Assembly (NCBI GenBank): GCA_945861535.1
Contig: CAMAUZ010000045.1
Coordinates: forward strand, 1-60,954
Direction: 5' to 3'
Origin: Akkermansia muciniphila
Lineage (GTDB): Bacteria; Verrucomicrobiota; Verrucomicrobiia; Limisphaerales; BJHT01
Length of the DNA: 60,954 nucleotides
Part shown: positions 43,613 to 52,821 of the stretch, piece by piece
Layout of the letters: every line of letters starts with the position of its first letter
Position numbering within the stretch: position 1 is the stretch's first letter
The notes under the pieces: model-generated
Databases searched by the model: none
What the model was told of the DNA's origin: nothing
What the model saw: the letters and a program-made list of their open reading frames with translations, nothing else
Made by a program: the position numbers and the translations under genes

Positions 43613-43746
43613 TCAATCTGCAGCGGCTCGACTGAATCGATACGGCTCAGTACTAATTATCCGTCCTCAACCTTCCCTCGCCACGCGGGTTGAAAATGAG
43701 GCTGGTCGAGAGGGCCGCGCCCCGCAATGCTCCGCTGCAAATTGTC

Positions 43747-45228
43747 ATGGAATACGAAGCTGTCATCGGCCTGGAAACACACGTCCAGCTCAGAACCAAA
43801 TCGAAGATGTGGTGCGGTTGCGCGAACGAGTTCGGCGCGCCGCCGAACACGAATGTCTGCCCCGTCTGCCTCGGCATGCCCGGCGTGCTGCCCGTGGCCA
43901 ATGATGAGGCGCTGCGGCTCACGGTGCTGACCGGCTACCTGCTGGGCTGCGAAATCCCCGGCTTCGCCAAGTTCGACCGGAAGAATTATTTCTATCCTGA
44001 CGTCGCGAAGAACTACCAGATCACCCAATACGACCAACCCTCGACCCGCAACGGCGTGGTCGAGTTCGAGTTTCAGGGCGGCGTCGCGCGGTTGCGCATC
44101 ACGCGCGCGCATCTCGAGGAGGATGTGGCGAAGAATTTTCACTTCGACCGGCACAGCGGCGTGGATTTCAACCGCGCGGGCGTGCCGTTGCTCGAGATTG
44201 TTTCCGAGCCGGAACTGACCAGCGCCGACATGGCCTGCGAGTATCTCAACGCGCTCAAGGACATCCTCATCTATGGCGGCATCAGCGACTGCGACATGGA
44301 GAAAGGAATGGTGCGCTGCGACGTGAACGTCAGCGTGCGACCCAAGGGCGCGAAGGAGCTGGGCGCGAAGATCGAGATCAAGAACATGAACAGCTTCTCC
44401 GGCGTGCGACGCGCGGCGGAGTATGAGATCGCGCGGCAGATCGACGTGGTGTCGAAGGGCGGCAAGCTCGTGCAGTCCACGCGGCGTTGGGACGACGTGG
44501 CGGGCATCACCGAAGAGATGCGCACCAAGGAGCACGCGCATGATTACCGCTATCTGCCCGAACCGGACCTGATGCCGTTCTCGCCGACGGAAGGCTGGCT
44601 CGAGGAGGTTTCGCGGCGCGTGGTCGAGCTGCCGCTGGCGCGCAAACGACGGTTCATGGCGGATTACCAACTGCCCGCGGCGGACGCCGAGACCTTCAAG
44701 AACGACGTGCCGCTCGGCACCTATTTCGAGCGCATCGCGGCGCAGGCGAAGAATCCCAAGGCCGTGGCGAACTGGGTGATCAACAACCTCCGCGCGCGCC
44801 TGACCGAGGCGAACACCAAGCTCGCTGCCGAACAGGCGGCGCTCGGCGTCGAGGCCGCGGACGTGCGGCTGCTGACGCTCGCCGATTTGAAGTTCCAGCC
44901 GGAGAGCATTCTGGAACTGGCCGGGCTGGTGGACAGCGGCAAGATCAGCAGCAAAATCGCGCAGGACGTGTTCACCGAGATGTTCGAGACCGGCGCCACG
45001 CCGGCGACCATCGTGCAGCAGCGCGGCTGGTTGCAGGTGAGCGACACGGGCGCGATCGAGAAATTCTGCGACGACGTGATCGCGGCCAACCCCGGACCCG
45101 CCGCCGATTTCCGCTCCGGCAAAATCGCCGCGCTGAATTTTCTCAAGGGCCAGGTGATGAAGCTGAGCAAAGGCAAAGCCAACCCCGGCCTCGTCGGCGA
45201 AGTGCTCGAGCGGCGGCTGAAAGCCTGA
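43747..45228 (+). CDS. gatB: Asp/Glu-tRNA amidotransferase subunit B
   Basis: 493 residues. The N-terminal cradle begins YEAVIGLETHVQL, with the zinc-site cysteines in MWCGCANEFG and NVCPVCLGMPG, the kinase-like domain signature RAGVPLLEIVSEPEL, and the C-terminal YqeY/helical tail (PGPAADFRSGK, GQVMKLSKGKANP). Transfers ammonia to activated Glu-tRNA(Gln) or Asp-tRNA(Asn) with GatA and GatC, which are not in the window. The ATG at 43747 is chosen over 43690 since it opens the conserved strand. Confidence 0.97.
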   Translation: MEYEAVIGLETHVQLRTKSKMWCGCANEFGAPPNTNVCPVCLGMPGVLPVANDEALRLTVLTGYLLGCEIPGFAKFDRKNYFYPDVAKNYQITQYDQPSTRNGVVEFEFQGGVARLRITRAHLEEDVAKNFHFDRHSGVDFNRAGVPLLEIVSEPELTSADMACEYLNALKDILIYGGISDCDMEKGMVRCDVNVSVRPKGAKELGAKIEIKNMNSFSGVRRAAEYEIARQIDVVSKGGKLVQSTRRWDDVAGITEEMRTKEHAHDYRYLPEPDLMPFSPTEGWLEEVSRRVVELPLARKRRFMADYQLPAADAETFKNDVPLGTYFERIAAQAKNPKAVANWVINNLRARLTEANTKLAAEQAALGVEAADVRLLTLADLKFQPESILELAGLVDSGKISSKIAQDVFTEMFETGATPATIVQQRGWLQVSDTGAIEKFCDDVIAANPGPAADFRSGKIAALNFLKGQVMKLSKGKANPGLVGEVLERRLKA

Positions 45229-45230
45229 TT

Positions 45231-45316
45231 GTAGCCGGCGACGTGAGGCGGCCGAAAGGCCACGCCGGGCCGGAGTTGCTCGCTGTCGCCCTCGTCACCT
45301 TGGCGGCTACGCCGAA
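45231..45316. repeat. CGACGTGAGG-family repeat, convergent gap
   Basis: GTAGCCGGCGACGTGAGGCG at 45231 and GGCGGCTACGCC near 45303-45314 make an inverted pair immediately after gatB. A degenerate 147-bp-like fragment (TCCGTCCGCTCCCGTG and GGTGTGCTCCCCGG) follows around 45378-45462. Confidence 0.5.
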
Positions 45317-45484
45317 ACTTCGGGGAGCAAGCGCGCCCTCGCCGCCGACCTTCGGCTCCGCACACCCGTCATGAAAATCCGTCCGCTCCCGTGCTGCACG
45401 GGTTTTCCGCGAGGACGCTGAAAACAACACCTGGAGCCCGGTGTGCTCCCCGGTTTCGGAGTTCGGGTGGCGGCCCCATCCGCC

Positions 45485-46939
45485 TCACGCGAGAATACCT
45501 TTCACCACCTGCCCATGCACATCGGTCAGGCGGAATTGCCGGCCTTGGTAGCGGAAGGTGTGCGCCTCGTGATTGATGCCGCACAGATGCAGGATTGTGG
45601 CCTGCATGTCGTGAATGTGGACCGGGTCGCGCACGATGTTCCACGCGAAGTCGTCGGTCGCGCCGAACGTGGTGCCGCCTTTCACGCCGCCGCCCGCCAG
45701 CCACATGCTGTAGGCGCGGCCGAAATGATCGCGGCCTTTCGGATTCGCCGGGTCACCCTGGCCGAACGGCGTGCGCCCAAATTCACTGCCCCAGAAAACC
45801 AGCGTGTCGTCGAGCAGCCCGCGCTCCTTGAGATCGCGCACGAGCGCCGCGGCGGGCGCGTCGGTGTCGCGGCACTGGGCTTCGAGCTGCGTGAAGAGGT
45901 TGCCGTGCTGATCCCAGCCGCTGTGCATGAGCTGCACGAAACGCACGCCGCGTTCGAGCAACCGGCGCGCGATGAGACAGTTGTTGGCGAAGGTGCCTTT
46001 CGTCAGCGCGTCCGGGCCGTAGCGTTCGAGCACCGACTTCGGCTCCTTCGAGAAATCCAGCAGGTCCGGCACGCTCGCCTGCATCTTGAAGGCCATCTCG
46101 TATTGCGCGATGCGCGTGTCGATCTCGGGATCGCCGTAGTCGTTCAGGTGCGCGGCGTTCATGGCCTGGATGTCGTCGAGCAACGCGCGCCGCTGCTCGC
46201 GGCTCATGCCCGGCGGATTCTGGAGATACGGCACGGGATCGCCGGTGTTGCGGAAGCGCACGCCCTGATAGCGGCTCGGGAGAAAACCGCTGCCCCAGTA
46301 GTAATCGTAGAAAAGCTGGCCGCACGTCCGCCCCTTGTCCGACGAGGTCATCGCGACGAACGCCGGCAGATCGCTCGCCTCGCAGCCGAGGCCGTACGCG
46401 AGCCACGCGCCGAGGCTCGGGCGGCCGGGCACCTGCGCGCCGGTCATGAAAAATGTCACGCCCGGCGCGTGGTTCACGGCCTCGGTGGTCATCGAGCGCA
46501 CCACGCAAATCTCATCCGCGAGCGCGCCGATGTTCGGCAGCATCTCGCTCAATTCCGTGCCGCACTTGCCGTAGGCCTTGAACGGTTTGATGGCCGGCTG
46601 GATGGGCCATTTCTTGTAGCTCGCCGACATCGTCGAGAGCCGCGTCGAGCCGCGCACGCTGTCGGGAATGTCCTGGCCCTTCATTTTTCCGAGCACCGGC
46701 TTGGGGTCGAAAAGGTCGAGGTGCGACGGTCCGCCGCCCTGCCACAGGCACACGACGCGTTTCGCCTTGGGCGCGAAGTGCGGCAGGTTCGGCAAGCCCG
46801 GCTGGCCCGCCGGCGCGGCGCTGGCACCGCGAGAACCAAGGAGCGACGCGAGCGCCACGCCGCCGAGGCCCTGCGCCGTGGAACCAAAGAACTGCCGACG
46901 GGTGACGCGTTGGTGATTGGTGAGAAGTTCGGGGAGCAT
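45485..46939 (-). CDS. DUF1501 protein, Tat-exported
   Basis: 484 residues. Twin-arginine signal VTRRQFFGSTAQGLGG, then the DUF1501 core: VVCLWQGGGPSHLDLFDPKP, AVNHAPGVTFFMTG, GRPSLGAWLAYGLG, MHSGWDQHGNLF, LVFWGSEFGRTPF, GRDHFGRAYSMWLAGGGVKG. This is a sulfatase/alkaline-phosphatase-like fold of unknown activity, abundant in Planctomycetes and Verrucomicrobia and normally paired with a DUF1549/DUF1553 c-heme protein. That partner is the next gene upstream (47531-50092) on the same strand, separated by a repeat and a small gene on the opposite strand. Confidence 0.93.
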   Translation of the reverse strand: MLPELLTNHQRVTRRQFFGSTAQGLGGVALASLLGSRGASAAPAGQPGLPNLPHFAPKAKRVVCLWQGGGPSHLDLFDPKPVLGKMKGQDIPDSVRGSTRLSTMSASYKKWPIQPAIKPFKAYGKCGTELSEMLPNIGALADEICVVRSMTTEAVNHAPGVTFFMTGAQVPGRPSLGAWLAYGLGCEASDLPAFVAMTSSDKGRTCGQLFYDYYWGSGFLPSRYQGVRFRNTGDPVPYLQNPPGMSREQRRALLDDIQAMNAAHLNDYGDPEIDTRIAQYEMAFKMQASVPDLLDFSKEPKSVLERYGPDALTKGTFANNCLIARRLLERGVRFVQLMHSGWDQHGNLFTQLEAQCRDTDAPAAALVRDLKERGLLDDTLVFWGSEFGRTPFGQGDPANPKGRDHFGRAYSMWLAGGGVKGGTTFGATDDFAWNIVRDPVHIHDMQATILHLCGINHEAHTFRYQGRQFRLTDVHGQVVKGILA

Positions 46940-47007
46940 GAGGAGTGGAGGGGGGGAGGTTAAAGGGGTGATTGGCTGGCGGCGTATCGTTGCGTAAAAC
47001 TCGGGCT

Positions 47008-47199
47008 ATGAAAAAGACCTTGGAACAACGTGTTGCCGATTTGGAAAAGCAAGTGGCGGAGCTGCGCCAACAACGGGGAAGGCGTCCGGCCAAAATCAAG
47101 GACTGGACGACTGTTGTGGGAATAATGGAGGACACGCCGTCCGCGCGGAAAGCCGACGCGCTTGGCGCTGCCTACCGACGCGCGCAGAAGTGGCCCTGA
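47008..47199 (+). CDS. small coiled-coil protein, orphan antitoxin-like
   Basis: 63 residues. The N-terminus is a short coiled coil (LEQRVADLEKQVAELRQQ), then KIKDWTTVVGIMEDTPSARK and a basic helical tail. This order (coiled coil, then W-x3-VG-x-M, then an acidic helix) is seen in small proteins next to PIN toxins, so it may be an antitoxin (inference). No toxin follows: a 147-bp repeat begins 42 nt after its stop. It is antisense to the gap between the DUF1501 and cytochrome genes. Confidence 0.5.
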   Translation: MKKTLEQRVADLEKQVAELRQQRGRRPAKIKDWTTVVGIMEDTPSARKADALGAAYRRAQKWP

Positions 47200-47240
47200 C
47201 GCGAACTCCGCGGGAGGAGCCGGGCGCAGCCCGGCACGCC

Positions 47241-47387
47241 GGGGAGCGCACGCCGCTGGCGTGCTGTTTTCGGCGGCCCGCCGAAAACCTCGTTCCACTA
47301 ACTTTTTCCCGCCGGGGAGAAGGCAGACTGGGGAACGACGGTTTGGGCGGGCCGCCCAAACCGGCACGCGGGCCGCGTGCGCTCCCC
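47241..47387. repeat. 147-bp composite palindromic element, copy C
   Basis: Inverted relative to copies A and B. Same ends (GGGGAGCGCACGCC and GTGCGCTCCCC), same two hairpins in reverse order and the same length. GTTCCACTAAC matches the centre of copy A inverted (GTTAGTGGAAC). It lies between convergent genes at 47199 and 47531. Confidence 0.85.
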
Positions 47388-47530
47388 GGCGGGTTTCGCG
47401 GCCTTCCCGCCGTTCCGTCCGGCCAGTGGCCGGACGGCACAGGCGGGTCGCCTGTGCTACCCAGTTTAATTGCGGCGTTTGGGTTGAATTCATTGCTCGA
47501 TTGGCTGGAGCACGCGGTCTTTCACCGCGC

Positions 47531-50092
47531 TCACTCCCTCGTCAGCGCCTCATCCAGATTGAAAATCGCCAGACACACCGCCGTGAGCGCCGCGTGATCC
47601 GTCGCCGCGAGTTGCGGCGCGCGCGGTGCGGTGCCGACGGCGACGACTTGCGCGGCGGCCTTCGCGTCGGCTTGGAAGAAGGTGCGCTGCTTCTCGAACG
47701 CGCGGCGCAGGGTGGCAATTTCATTCGCCGCCGGCTTGCGGCCGAGCACGCGGCGGAAGGCGAAGGTGAGCCGCGCGTCGGCGTCGGCGCCGGCTTCCAT
47801 GCTGCGCGCGGCGAGCACGCGGGCGGCTTCGGCCCAGGTCGGATCGTTCAGCGTGGTGAGCGCGTGCAGCGGCGTGCTGGTGGTCGAGACACGCACCTTG
47901 CAGGTCTGGCGGTTGGAGGCATCGAACATGTTCGCCGGGCCGATGGTGCGCCGCCAGAACGTGTAGAGACTGCGCCGGTAAAGGTCCGCGCCGCTCGACG
48001 CGGGATAGGTGAAGTCACGCTCCTTCGTGATCGCGAGCGTCTCCCACACATCGTCGGGCTGATACGGATACACCGGCTTGCCGCCGATGCGCGGGTCCAG
48101 CAGGCCGCTCGCGGCGAGCGCCACGTCGCGCAAAACCATCGCGGGCGCCCGGAAGCGCGCGCCGCGCGCGAGCAGGCGGTTCTCGGGATCGCGCTGCAGC
48201 AGCTCGCGGCTCACGCGGCTGCTCTGGCGATACGTCGCGCTGGTCACGATGAGGCGGTGCATCTGCTTCATGCTCCAGCCGCGCGCGCGAAACTCGTCCG
48301 CGAGCCAGTCCAGCAAATCGAGGTGCAACGGCAGCTCGCTCTGCACGCCGAAATCCTCCGCCGTCTTCACCAATCCCGCGCCGAAAAACGTCTGCCACAT
48401 ACGGTTCACCTGCACGCGCGCGGTGAGCGGATGCTCGGGCGCGAACAGCCACTGCGCGAAGCCCAGCCGGTTCGGCGGCGCGTTCTTCGACGGCGCGGGG
48501 AGGAAGGCGGGCGTGGCGAAAGTGACCTTGTCCTTCGGCTTCAAATACTCGCCGCGGTCCAGCAGGAACGTCTCGCGCGGCTTGTCATCGCGCATGACCA
48601 TCACACGCGGCACCTCTTCCTTTCGATATTTCTCCGCCTGTTTTTTCAGGTCATCCACGACCTTCGCCGCGGCGTCCTTGGCGGCGACGCCCGGCCAGAC
48701 TTTGGTTTCAAACGCCGTGCGCAAGCCGGCGGCGAGTTCCTTGCGCTGCGCGTCGCTGCGTTTGTCGCCCGCGATTTTGAGGATGCCCGCGAGGTTCGGC
48801 GGCAGCGGCTTGGCGTCGGGCGTGGTGGAATCAGGCGTCAACCCGGTGGTCCACGCCGCGAGCGCGAGTTCAAATTTTTCCTTCGCCTGTCCATTCGTCT
48901 CCGCGGCCTTGATCTTCGCCTCGTGCGCCGCGAACCACAGCTTGTTCTCGTCGGTCATCAACTCGGCGAACGGCGCGGCGATGCGCTTGGGGCCGGGGCC
49001 GCCGCCCGCGAGGCCGTTTTCCGAAACCTGGTTGAACGCCGACATCAGCCCGTAGTAATCGCGCTGCGTGAGCGGATCGTACTTGTGATCGTGGCACTGC
49101 GCGCACGCCATCGTCAGCCCGAGCCACGTCGTCGCCGTTGTGTCCACGCGGTCGAAGAGGATGTTGAAGCGCTGCTCCTCGGCGATCGCGCCGCCCTCGC
49201 CGTTGAGCAGGTGATTTCGATTGAACGCCGTCGCGATGAGCTGGTCATCGGTCGGTTTGGGCAGGAGATCGCCGGCGAGCTGCTCGATGGAGAAGCGGTC
49301 GAACGGCAGATCGGCATTGAGCGCACGCACGACCCAGTCGCGCCACATCCATTGAAACGTGTCGCCGTCCTGCTGGAAGCCGTTGCTGTCCGCGTAGCGC
49401 GCGGCGTCGAGCCACGGCAGCGCCAGTCGCTCGCCGTAGTGCGGCGATTTCAGCAGGCGTTCCACGAGCCGCTCGTACGCGTCCGGCGCGGTGTCGGCGA
49501 TGAACGCATCGACCTCTTCCGGCTTCGGCGGCAGGCCGAGCAAATCCAGCGACAACCGGCGGATCAACGTCGCGCGATCCGCCTCGGGGGACGGCGACAA
49601 ACCCGCCGCCTCGAGCTTCGCGAGTACAAAGCGGTCGAGGTCGCCGCGCGGCCAATCGGCGCGTTTCACCGACGGCGGCGCAGGCCGCTGCGGCGCGAGA
49701 TACGCCCAGTGCGATTGATATTCCGCGCCCTCGGCGATCCAGCGTTTGAGCAGTTCCTTCTGCGCGGCGGTGAGCGTGCGATTGGCTTTGGGCGGCGGCA
49801 TCAGCTCGTCGGGATCGGTGGAAAAGATGTGTTTCACCAGTTCGCTTTCCTGCGGTTTGCCCGGCACGAACGCCTTCGCCTTCAGCGCCTCCGCGCGCAC
49901 GTCCAGGCGCAGATCGGCCTTGCGATGATTCGCGTCCTGGCCGTGGCAGTAGAAGCAGTTCTCGGACAGGATCGGCCGGATGTCGCGGTTGAACTCGAGC
50001 TTGGCCGGGGCGGCTGGCGCGCCCGGCGGGCTTTGCGCGACGGCGGCATCGGCGAGGAAAAGGACGGCGGAGAAAAGGAGGAAGCGTTTCAT
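47531..50092 (-). CDS. PSD1-type c-heme protein, DUF1549/DUF1553
   Basis: 853 residues. Signal peptide (RFLLFSAVLFLADAAVA), a planctomycete-type cytochrome c domain with CFYCH (46-50), DUF1549 about 140-345 (DLLGLPPKPEEVDAFI, PWLDAARYADSNGFQQDG, MACAQCHDHKYDPLTQ), and DUF1553 about 560-830 (LAQWLF-like FAQWLFAPEHPLTARV, NRMWQTFFGAGLVKTAEDFG, VRVSTTSTPLHALTTLNDP). The second CAQCH is the usual DUF1549 motif. It is partner of the DUF1501 gene and probably takes part in a periplasmic oxidative step in glycan breakdown. Confidence 0.93.
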   Translation of the reverse strand: MKRFLLFSAVLFLADAAVAQSPPGAPAAPAKLEFNRDIRPILSENCFYCHGQDANHRKADLRLDVRAEALKAKAFVPGKPQESELVKHIFSTDPDELMPPPKANRTLTAAQKELLKRWIAEGAEYQSHWAYLAPQRPAPPSVKRADWPRGDLDRFVLAKLEAAGLSPSPEADRATLIRRLSLDLLGLPPKPEEVDAFIADTAPDAYERLVERLLKSPHYGERLALPWLDAARYADSNGFQQDGDTFQWMWRDWVVRALNADLPFDRFSIEQLAGDLLPKPTDDQLIATAFNRNHLLNGEGGAIAEEQRFNILFDRVDTTATTWLGLTMACAQCHDHKYDPLTQRDYYGLMSAFNQVSENGLAGGGPGPKRIAAPFAELMTDENKLWFAAHEAKIKAAETNGQAKEKFELALAAWTTGLTPDSTTPDAKPLPPNLAGILKIAGDKRSDAQRKELAAGLRTAFETKVWPGVAAKDAAAKVVDDLKKQAEKYRKEEVPRVMVMRDDKPRETFLLDRGEYLKPKDKVTFATPAFLPAPSKNAPPNRLGFAQWLFAPEHPLTARVQVNRMWQTFFGAGLVKTAEDFGVQSELPLHLDLLDWLADEFRARGWSMKQMHRLIVTSATYRQSSRVSRELLQRDPENRLLARGARFRAPAMVLRDVALAASGLLDPRIGGKPVYPYQPDDVWETLAITKERDFTYPASSGADLYRRSLYTFWRRTIGPANMFDASNRQTCKVRVSTTSTPLHALTTLNDPTWAEAARVLAARSMEAGADADARLTFAFRRVLGRKPAANEIATLRRAFEKQRTFFQADAKAAAQVVAVGTAPRAPQLAATDHAALTAVCLAIFNLDEALTRE

Positions 50093-50278
50093 CGGGAAAG
50101 CGCCGGCGACGCGCCGGAAGCGTTGTTTTTCGTCCGCGGCACCGCGGCGGCCACTCGGAAAGGCATGGAGAAATTCTGCATCGCGTTTTCGGACTGTGGC
50201 GGGCGTTGCGGATTCAGAACAGTTTCAATTCGCGCGTCGCAGTGCGCAGCGGCTTGTTCGCCGCGCACACAGCCGCGC

Positions 50279-50388
50279 ACCGGGGTGCCGCGGCGTAGGG
50301 AACGCCGATCTCCAAAACGGCGCGTGGATGCGGAGTGGCGGGGCGCGCGGAACGGGAGTTCGGCGTTCCGCGGTCGTGGCACCCCGCG
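50279..50388. repeat. inverted repeat with GGCGTTCC arms
   Basis: Left arm 50279-50313 (ACCGGGGTGCCGCGGCG then GGGAACGCCGATCTCC) and right arm about 50354-50388 (GGGAGTTCGGCGTTCCGCGG then GGCACCCCG) are imperfect reverse complements. It is in the gap between the esterase stop and the cytochrome start. 50093-50428 holds no gene. Confidence 0.75.
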
Positions 50389-50428
50389 CCCGCCGATTTT
50401 TTGGCGGTGCCGGTGCGATTGGAAACGA

Positions 50429-51331
50429 TCACTCGGTGGCCAGCTTCCGTTTGTTTGCGGGTGTCGGGGCGCTGGCAGGAACAGGGATTGGCGGCTCTTT
50501 CAACGTGGGCGGTCGGGTGAGCCAGCCGAGGGAGGCGAGGAATTTGTCCGCCTCGAGCAGGGTCTTCGATTTGAACGGCTCCTGGTTGAAGAAACCGTGC
50601 GCCTGCTGTTCGTAGAAGACCGCGTCGCAACGCGCGCCGGCGGCTTTCATGTTCGCCTGAAAACGCTCGACGGTGCTGACGGGGATCAGTTTGTCATTGC
50701 GGCCAAGGAACACGATGGCGGGCGGCGAGTTGGAACTTATGTTGTGTGCGGGCGAAAATTCCTTCACGCGATTGCCCACGCGCTGCTGGCCCCAGCCGCC
50801 GTCGGGGCCGTTGTCGAAGACGGGGTTGAAGAGCACGAGCGCGTTGGCTTTGGGCGACACTTTCAGATCATCCTGCGGATCGTCCTGGCCCTCGACCAGG
50901 CCGACGAAGGCCGCGAGATGTCCGCCCGCCGATCCGCCGCCCGCGCCGATGCGCTTGGGATCCACGCCCAGTTCCCCCGCGTGCGAACGTACCCAGCGCA
51001 TGGCCGACTTGGCATCGCGCACACAGATTTCCGGCGGCCCGGGAATATCCTTGAGCAACCGATACTCGACCTGCGCGCAGACCATGCCGCGGCGTGCGAG
51101 ATAGGCGGCCTGCTCGGTGAACTGCGTGGGCGTGCCACCGACCCAGCCGCCGCCGTGGAAGAACACGAGCGCGGGGCGCTGATCGGTCGCCTTCCAGTCG
51201 GCGGGTTTCACGAGCGAGAGTTTCAGTTCGCGGTCGCCGATTTTTTTGTAAACCACCGTTTCCGCGCCGTGCAGCCGAAGCGGCGCGGCGACGAACAGAG
51301 CCGTGAGTAAAACGAGAAACGTGTTTTTCAT
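50429..51331 (-). CDS. secreted alpha/beta-hydrolase esterase
   Basis: 300 residues, signal peptide (FLVLLTALFVAAPLRLHGA). HSL/BD-FAE-like fold: oxyanion loop FFHGGGWVGG (58-66), nucleophile Ser134 in GGGSAGGH, acid in GRNDKLIPV, His in QQAHGFFNQ. The tail is proline-rich. Its start overlaps the sulfatase stop by ATGA (51328-51331), so both are made from one transcript. Probably removes acyl groups from a sulfated glycan. Confidence 0.88.
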   Translation of the reverse strand: MKNTFLVLLTALFVAAPLRLHGAETVVYKKIGDRELKLSLVKPADWKATDQRPALVFFHGGGWVGGTPTQFTEQAAYLARRGMVCAQVEYRLLKDIPGPPEICVRDAKSAMRWVRSHAGELGVDPKRIGAGGGSAGGHLAAFVGLVEGQDDPQDDLKVSPKANALVLFNPVFDNGPDGGWGQQRVGNRVKEFSPAHNISSNSPPAIVFLGRNDKLIPVSTVERFQANMKAAGARCDAVFYEQQAHGFFNQEPFKSKTLLEADKFLASLGWLTRPPTLKEPPIPVPASAPTPANKRKLATE

Positions 51332-52821
51332 TTCGGTGCGGGGTTGGTTTTTTGGGTGATGGCAATGCTGACGTCGTTCGCCTGTTTCGCGCCCGGCGTG
51401 CTGCGGCCGTTGGCGAAATAGTCTTCGAGCAGGCGGGAGAGTTTGGCGACCACTTCCGGGTGCTTCGTGTGGAGGTTCTTCGTTTCGCCGGGATCGGTGG
51501 CGAGGTCATAGAGCTGAACGTCGGGCAGGTCCTGCTGCTTGGCGTCGGCGTCGCCGGGTTTTCCCCAACCGCCGGAGCCGGGGCAGAGTTCGAGTTTCCA
51601 CGGACCCTGCCGGATGGCGAAGCGGCCGTGGATGCTGTGGTGCACAACGGCTTCGCGCAGCGGCGCGGGGTCGCGGCCGAGCAATGCGGGGAGCAGGCTC
51701 ACGCTGTCTTCGCCTGAACTGGCGGGGAGTTTCGCGCCGAGGATTTCCGCACAGGTCGCAAGCAGGTCGGTGTGGCAGATGAGCTGCGAACTCTGCGTGC
51801 CGGGTTTCACCTTGCCGGGCCAGCGCGCGAAGAACGGCACGCGATGACCGCCATCCCAGATGTCGGCCTTGTAGCCGCGAAACTGGGCGCTGGCGAAGTG
51901 GCCCTGCTGTTCGAGCTTCGCGGTGCCGGCGGCGGGCGAGCAGCCGTTGTCGCTGGTGAAAATGACGAGCGTGTCGTTCGCGACGCCCGCCTGCTCGAGC
52001 GCGCCGAGCACTTCGCCGACGGCCCAGTCGGTTTCCATCACGAAGTCGCCGTACTCGCCGAGGCCGCTTTTGCCCTGCCACTCGCGGCTCGGGACGATGG
52101 GCGTGTGCGGCGAGTTGAGCGCGAGGTAGAGAAAGAACGGCCCGCCGGCTTGGGCGCGGACGGCAATGTGTTCGCGTGAACGCCGGACCAGCGCGGGCAG
52201 CAGGTCCACCGGCTCGATGATTTGCGTGACGCGGTCATTTTCAAACACCGACTTCATCATGCGCGCGTGATGAAAACCGAAGAACGTGTCGAAGCCGCGC
52301 GTGACCGGACCGTCGCGCGTGATCGCGCCGAGCGGCGCGCCCGCGAGCTTGCCCTGGCCCGGGCCGCCGCCGCGTTTGTCTGCGCCCGCGATGGTGTAGC
52401 CGAGATGCCATTTGCCAATGCACGCGGAGTGATAGCCATGCTGCTTCAGCAACGCGGGCACCGTGAGCCGGCCGGCGGCGATCAGCGGCGCGACGTAGCC
52501 ATCGAGCACGCCGTTCTGGAGCCGCGTGCGCCAGGCATGGCGCCCCGTGAGCAATCCGTAGCGCGTGGGCGTGCAGACGGACGAGCCGCTGTGCGCGTCC
52601 GTGAAGGTCAGGCCCTGCGCCGCCAGCTTGTCGAGGTGCGGCGTCTTGATCTTGCCGCGCTGCGGATTGAGGCACTGCACGTCGCCGTAGCCGAGGTCGT
52701 CGGCGAGGATGTAAACGAGGTTGGGTTTGCGCGCGGCGTCGGCGGCGGGGAGGGCGGCGAGCGGCAGCAGGAGCAGGGCGGCGAAGGCGGCGAGGAGGAA
52801 TTTGGCGGGCCGGTTGTTCAT
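51328..52821 (-). CDS. secreted formylglycine sulfatase, family S1
   Basis: 497 residues, signal peptide (FLLAAFAALLLLPLAALPAADA). Metal-binding Asp41-Asp42 in YILADDLGYGD, sulfatase signature SVCTPTRYGLLTGR with Cys83 as the formylglycine site, later GKWHLG, ALNSPHTP and FTSDNGCSP motifs. An anaerobic or aerobic formylglycine-generating enzyme is needed and is not in the window. It cleaves sulfate esters of polysaccharides in the periplasm. Coupled with the downstream esterase. Confidence 0.95.
   Translation of the reverse strand: MNNRPAKFLLAAFAALLLLPLAALPAADAARKPNLVYILADDLGYGDVQCLNPQRGKIKTPHLDKLAAQGLTFTDAHSGSSVCTPTRYGLLTGRHAWRTRLQNGVLDGYVAPLIAAGRLTVPALLKQHGYHSACIGKWHLGYTIAGADKRGGGPGQGKLAGAPLGAITRDGPVTRGFDTFFGFHHARMMKSVFENDRVTQIIEPVDLLPALVRRSREHIAVRAQAGGPFFLYLALNSPHTPIVPSREWQGKSGLGEYGDFVMETDWAVGEVLGALEQAGVANDTLVIFTSDNGCSPAAGTAKLEQQGHFASAQFRGYKADIWDGGHRVPFFARWPGKVKPGTQSSQLICHTDLLATCAEILGAKLPASSGEDSVSLLPALLGRDPAPLREAVVHHSIHGRFAIRQGPWKLELCPGSGGWGKPGDADAKQQDLPDVQLYDLATDPGETKNLHTKHPEVVAKLSRLLEDYFANGRSTPGAKQANDVSIAITQKTNPAPK

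Noticed and set aside
43201-43746. Riboswitch or T-box before gatB
   Set aside because: Only word repeats and an inverted repeat are seen; no conserved T-box or aptamer core could be recognised.
47162-51310. 1382-codon open frame on the plus strand over the cytochrome and esterase genes
   Set aside because: Arginine-rich shadow frame; the minus strand there contains heme motifs, a signal peptide and a hydrolase triad.
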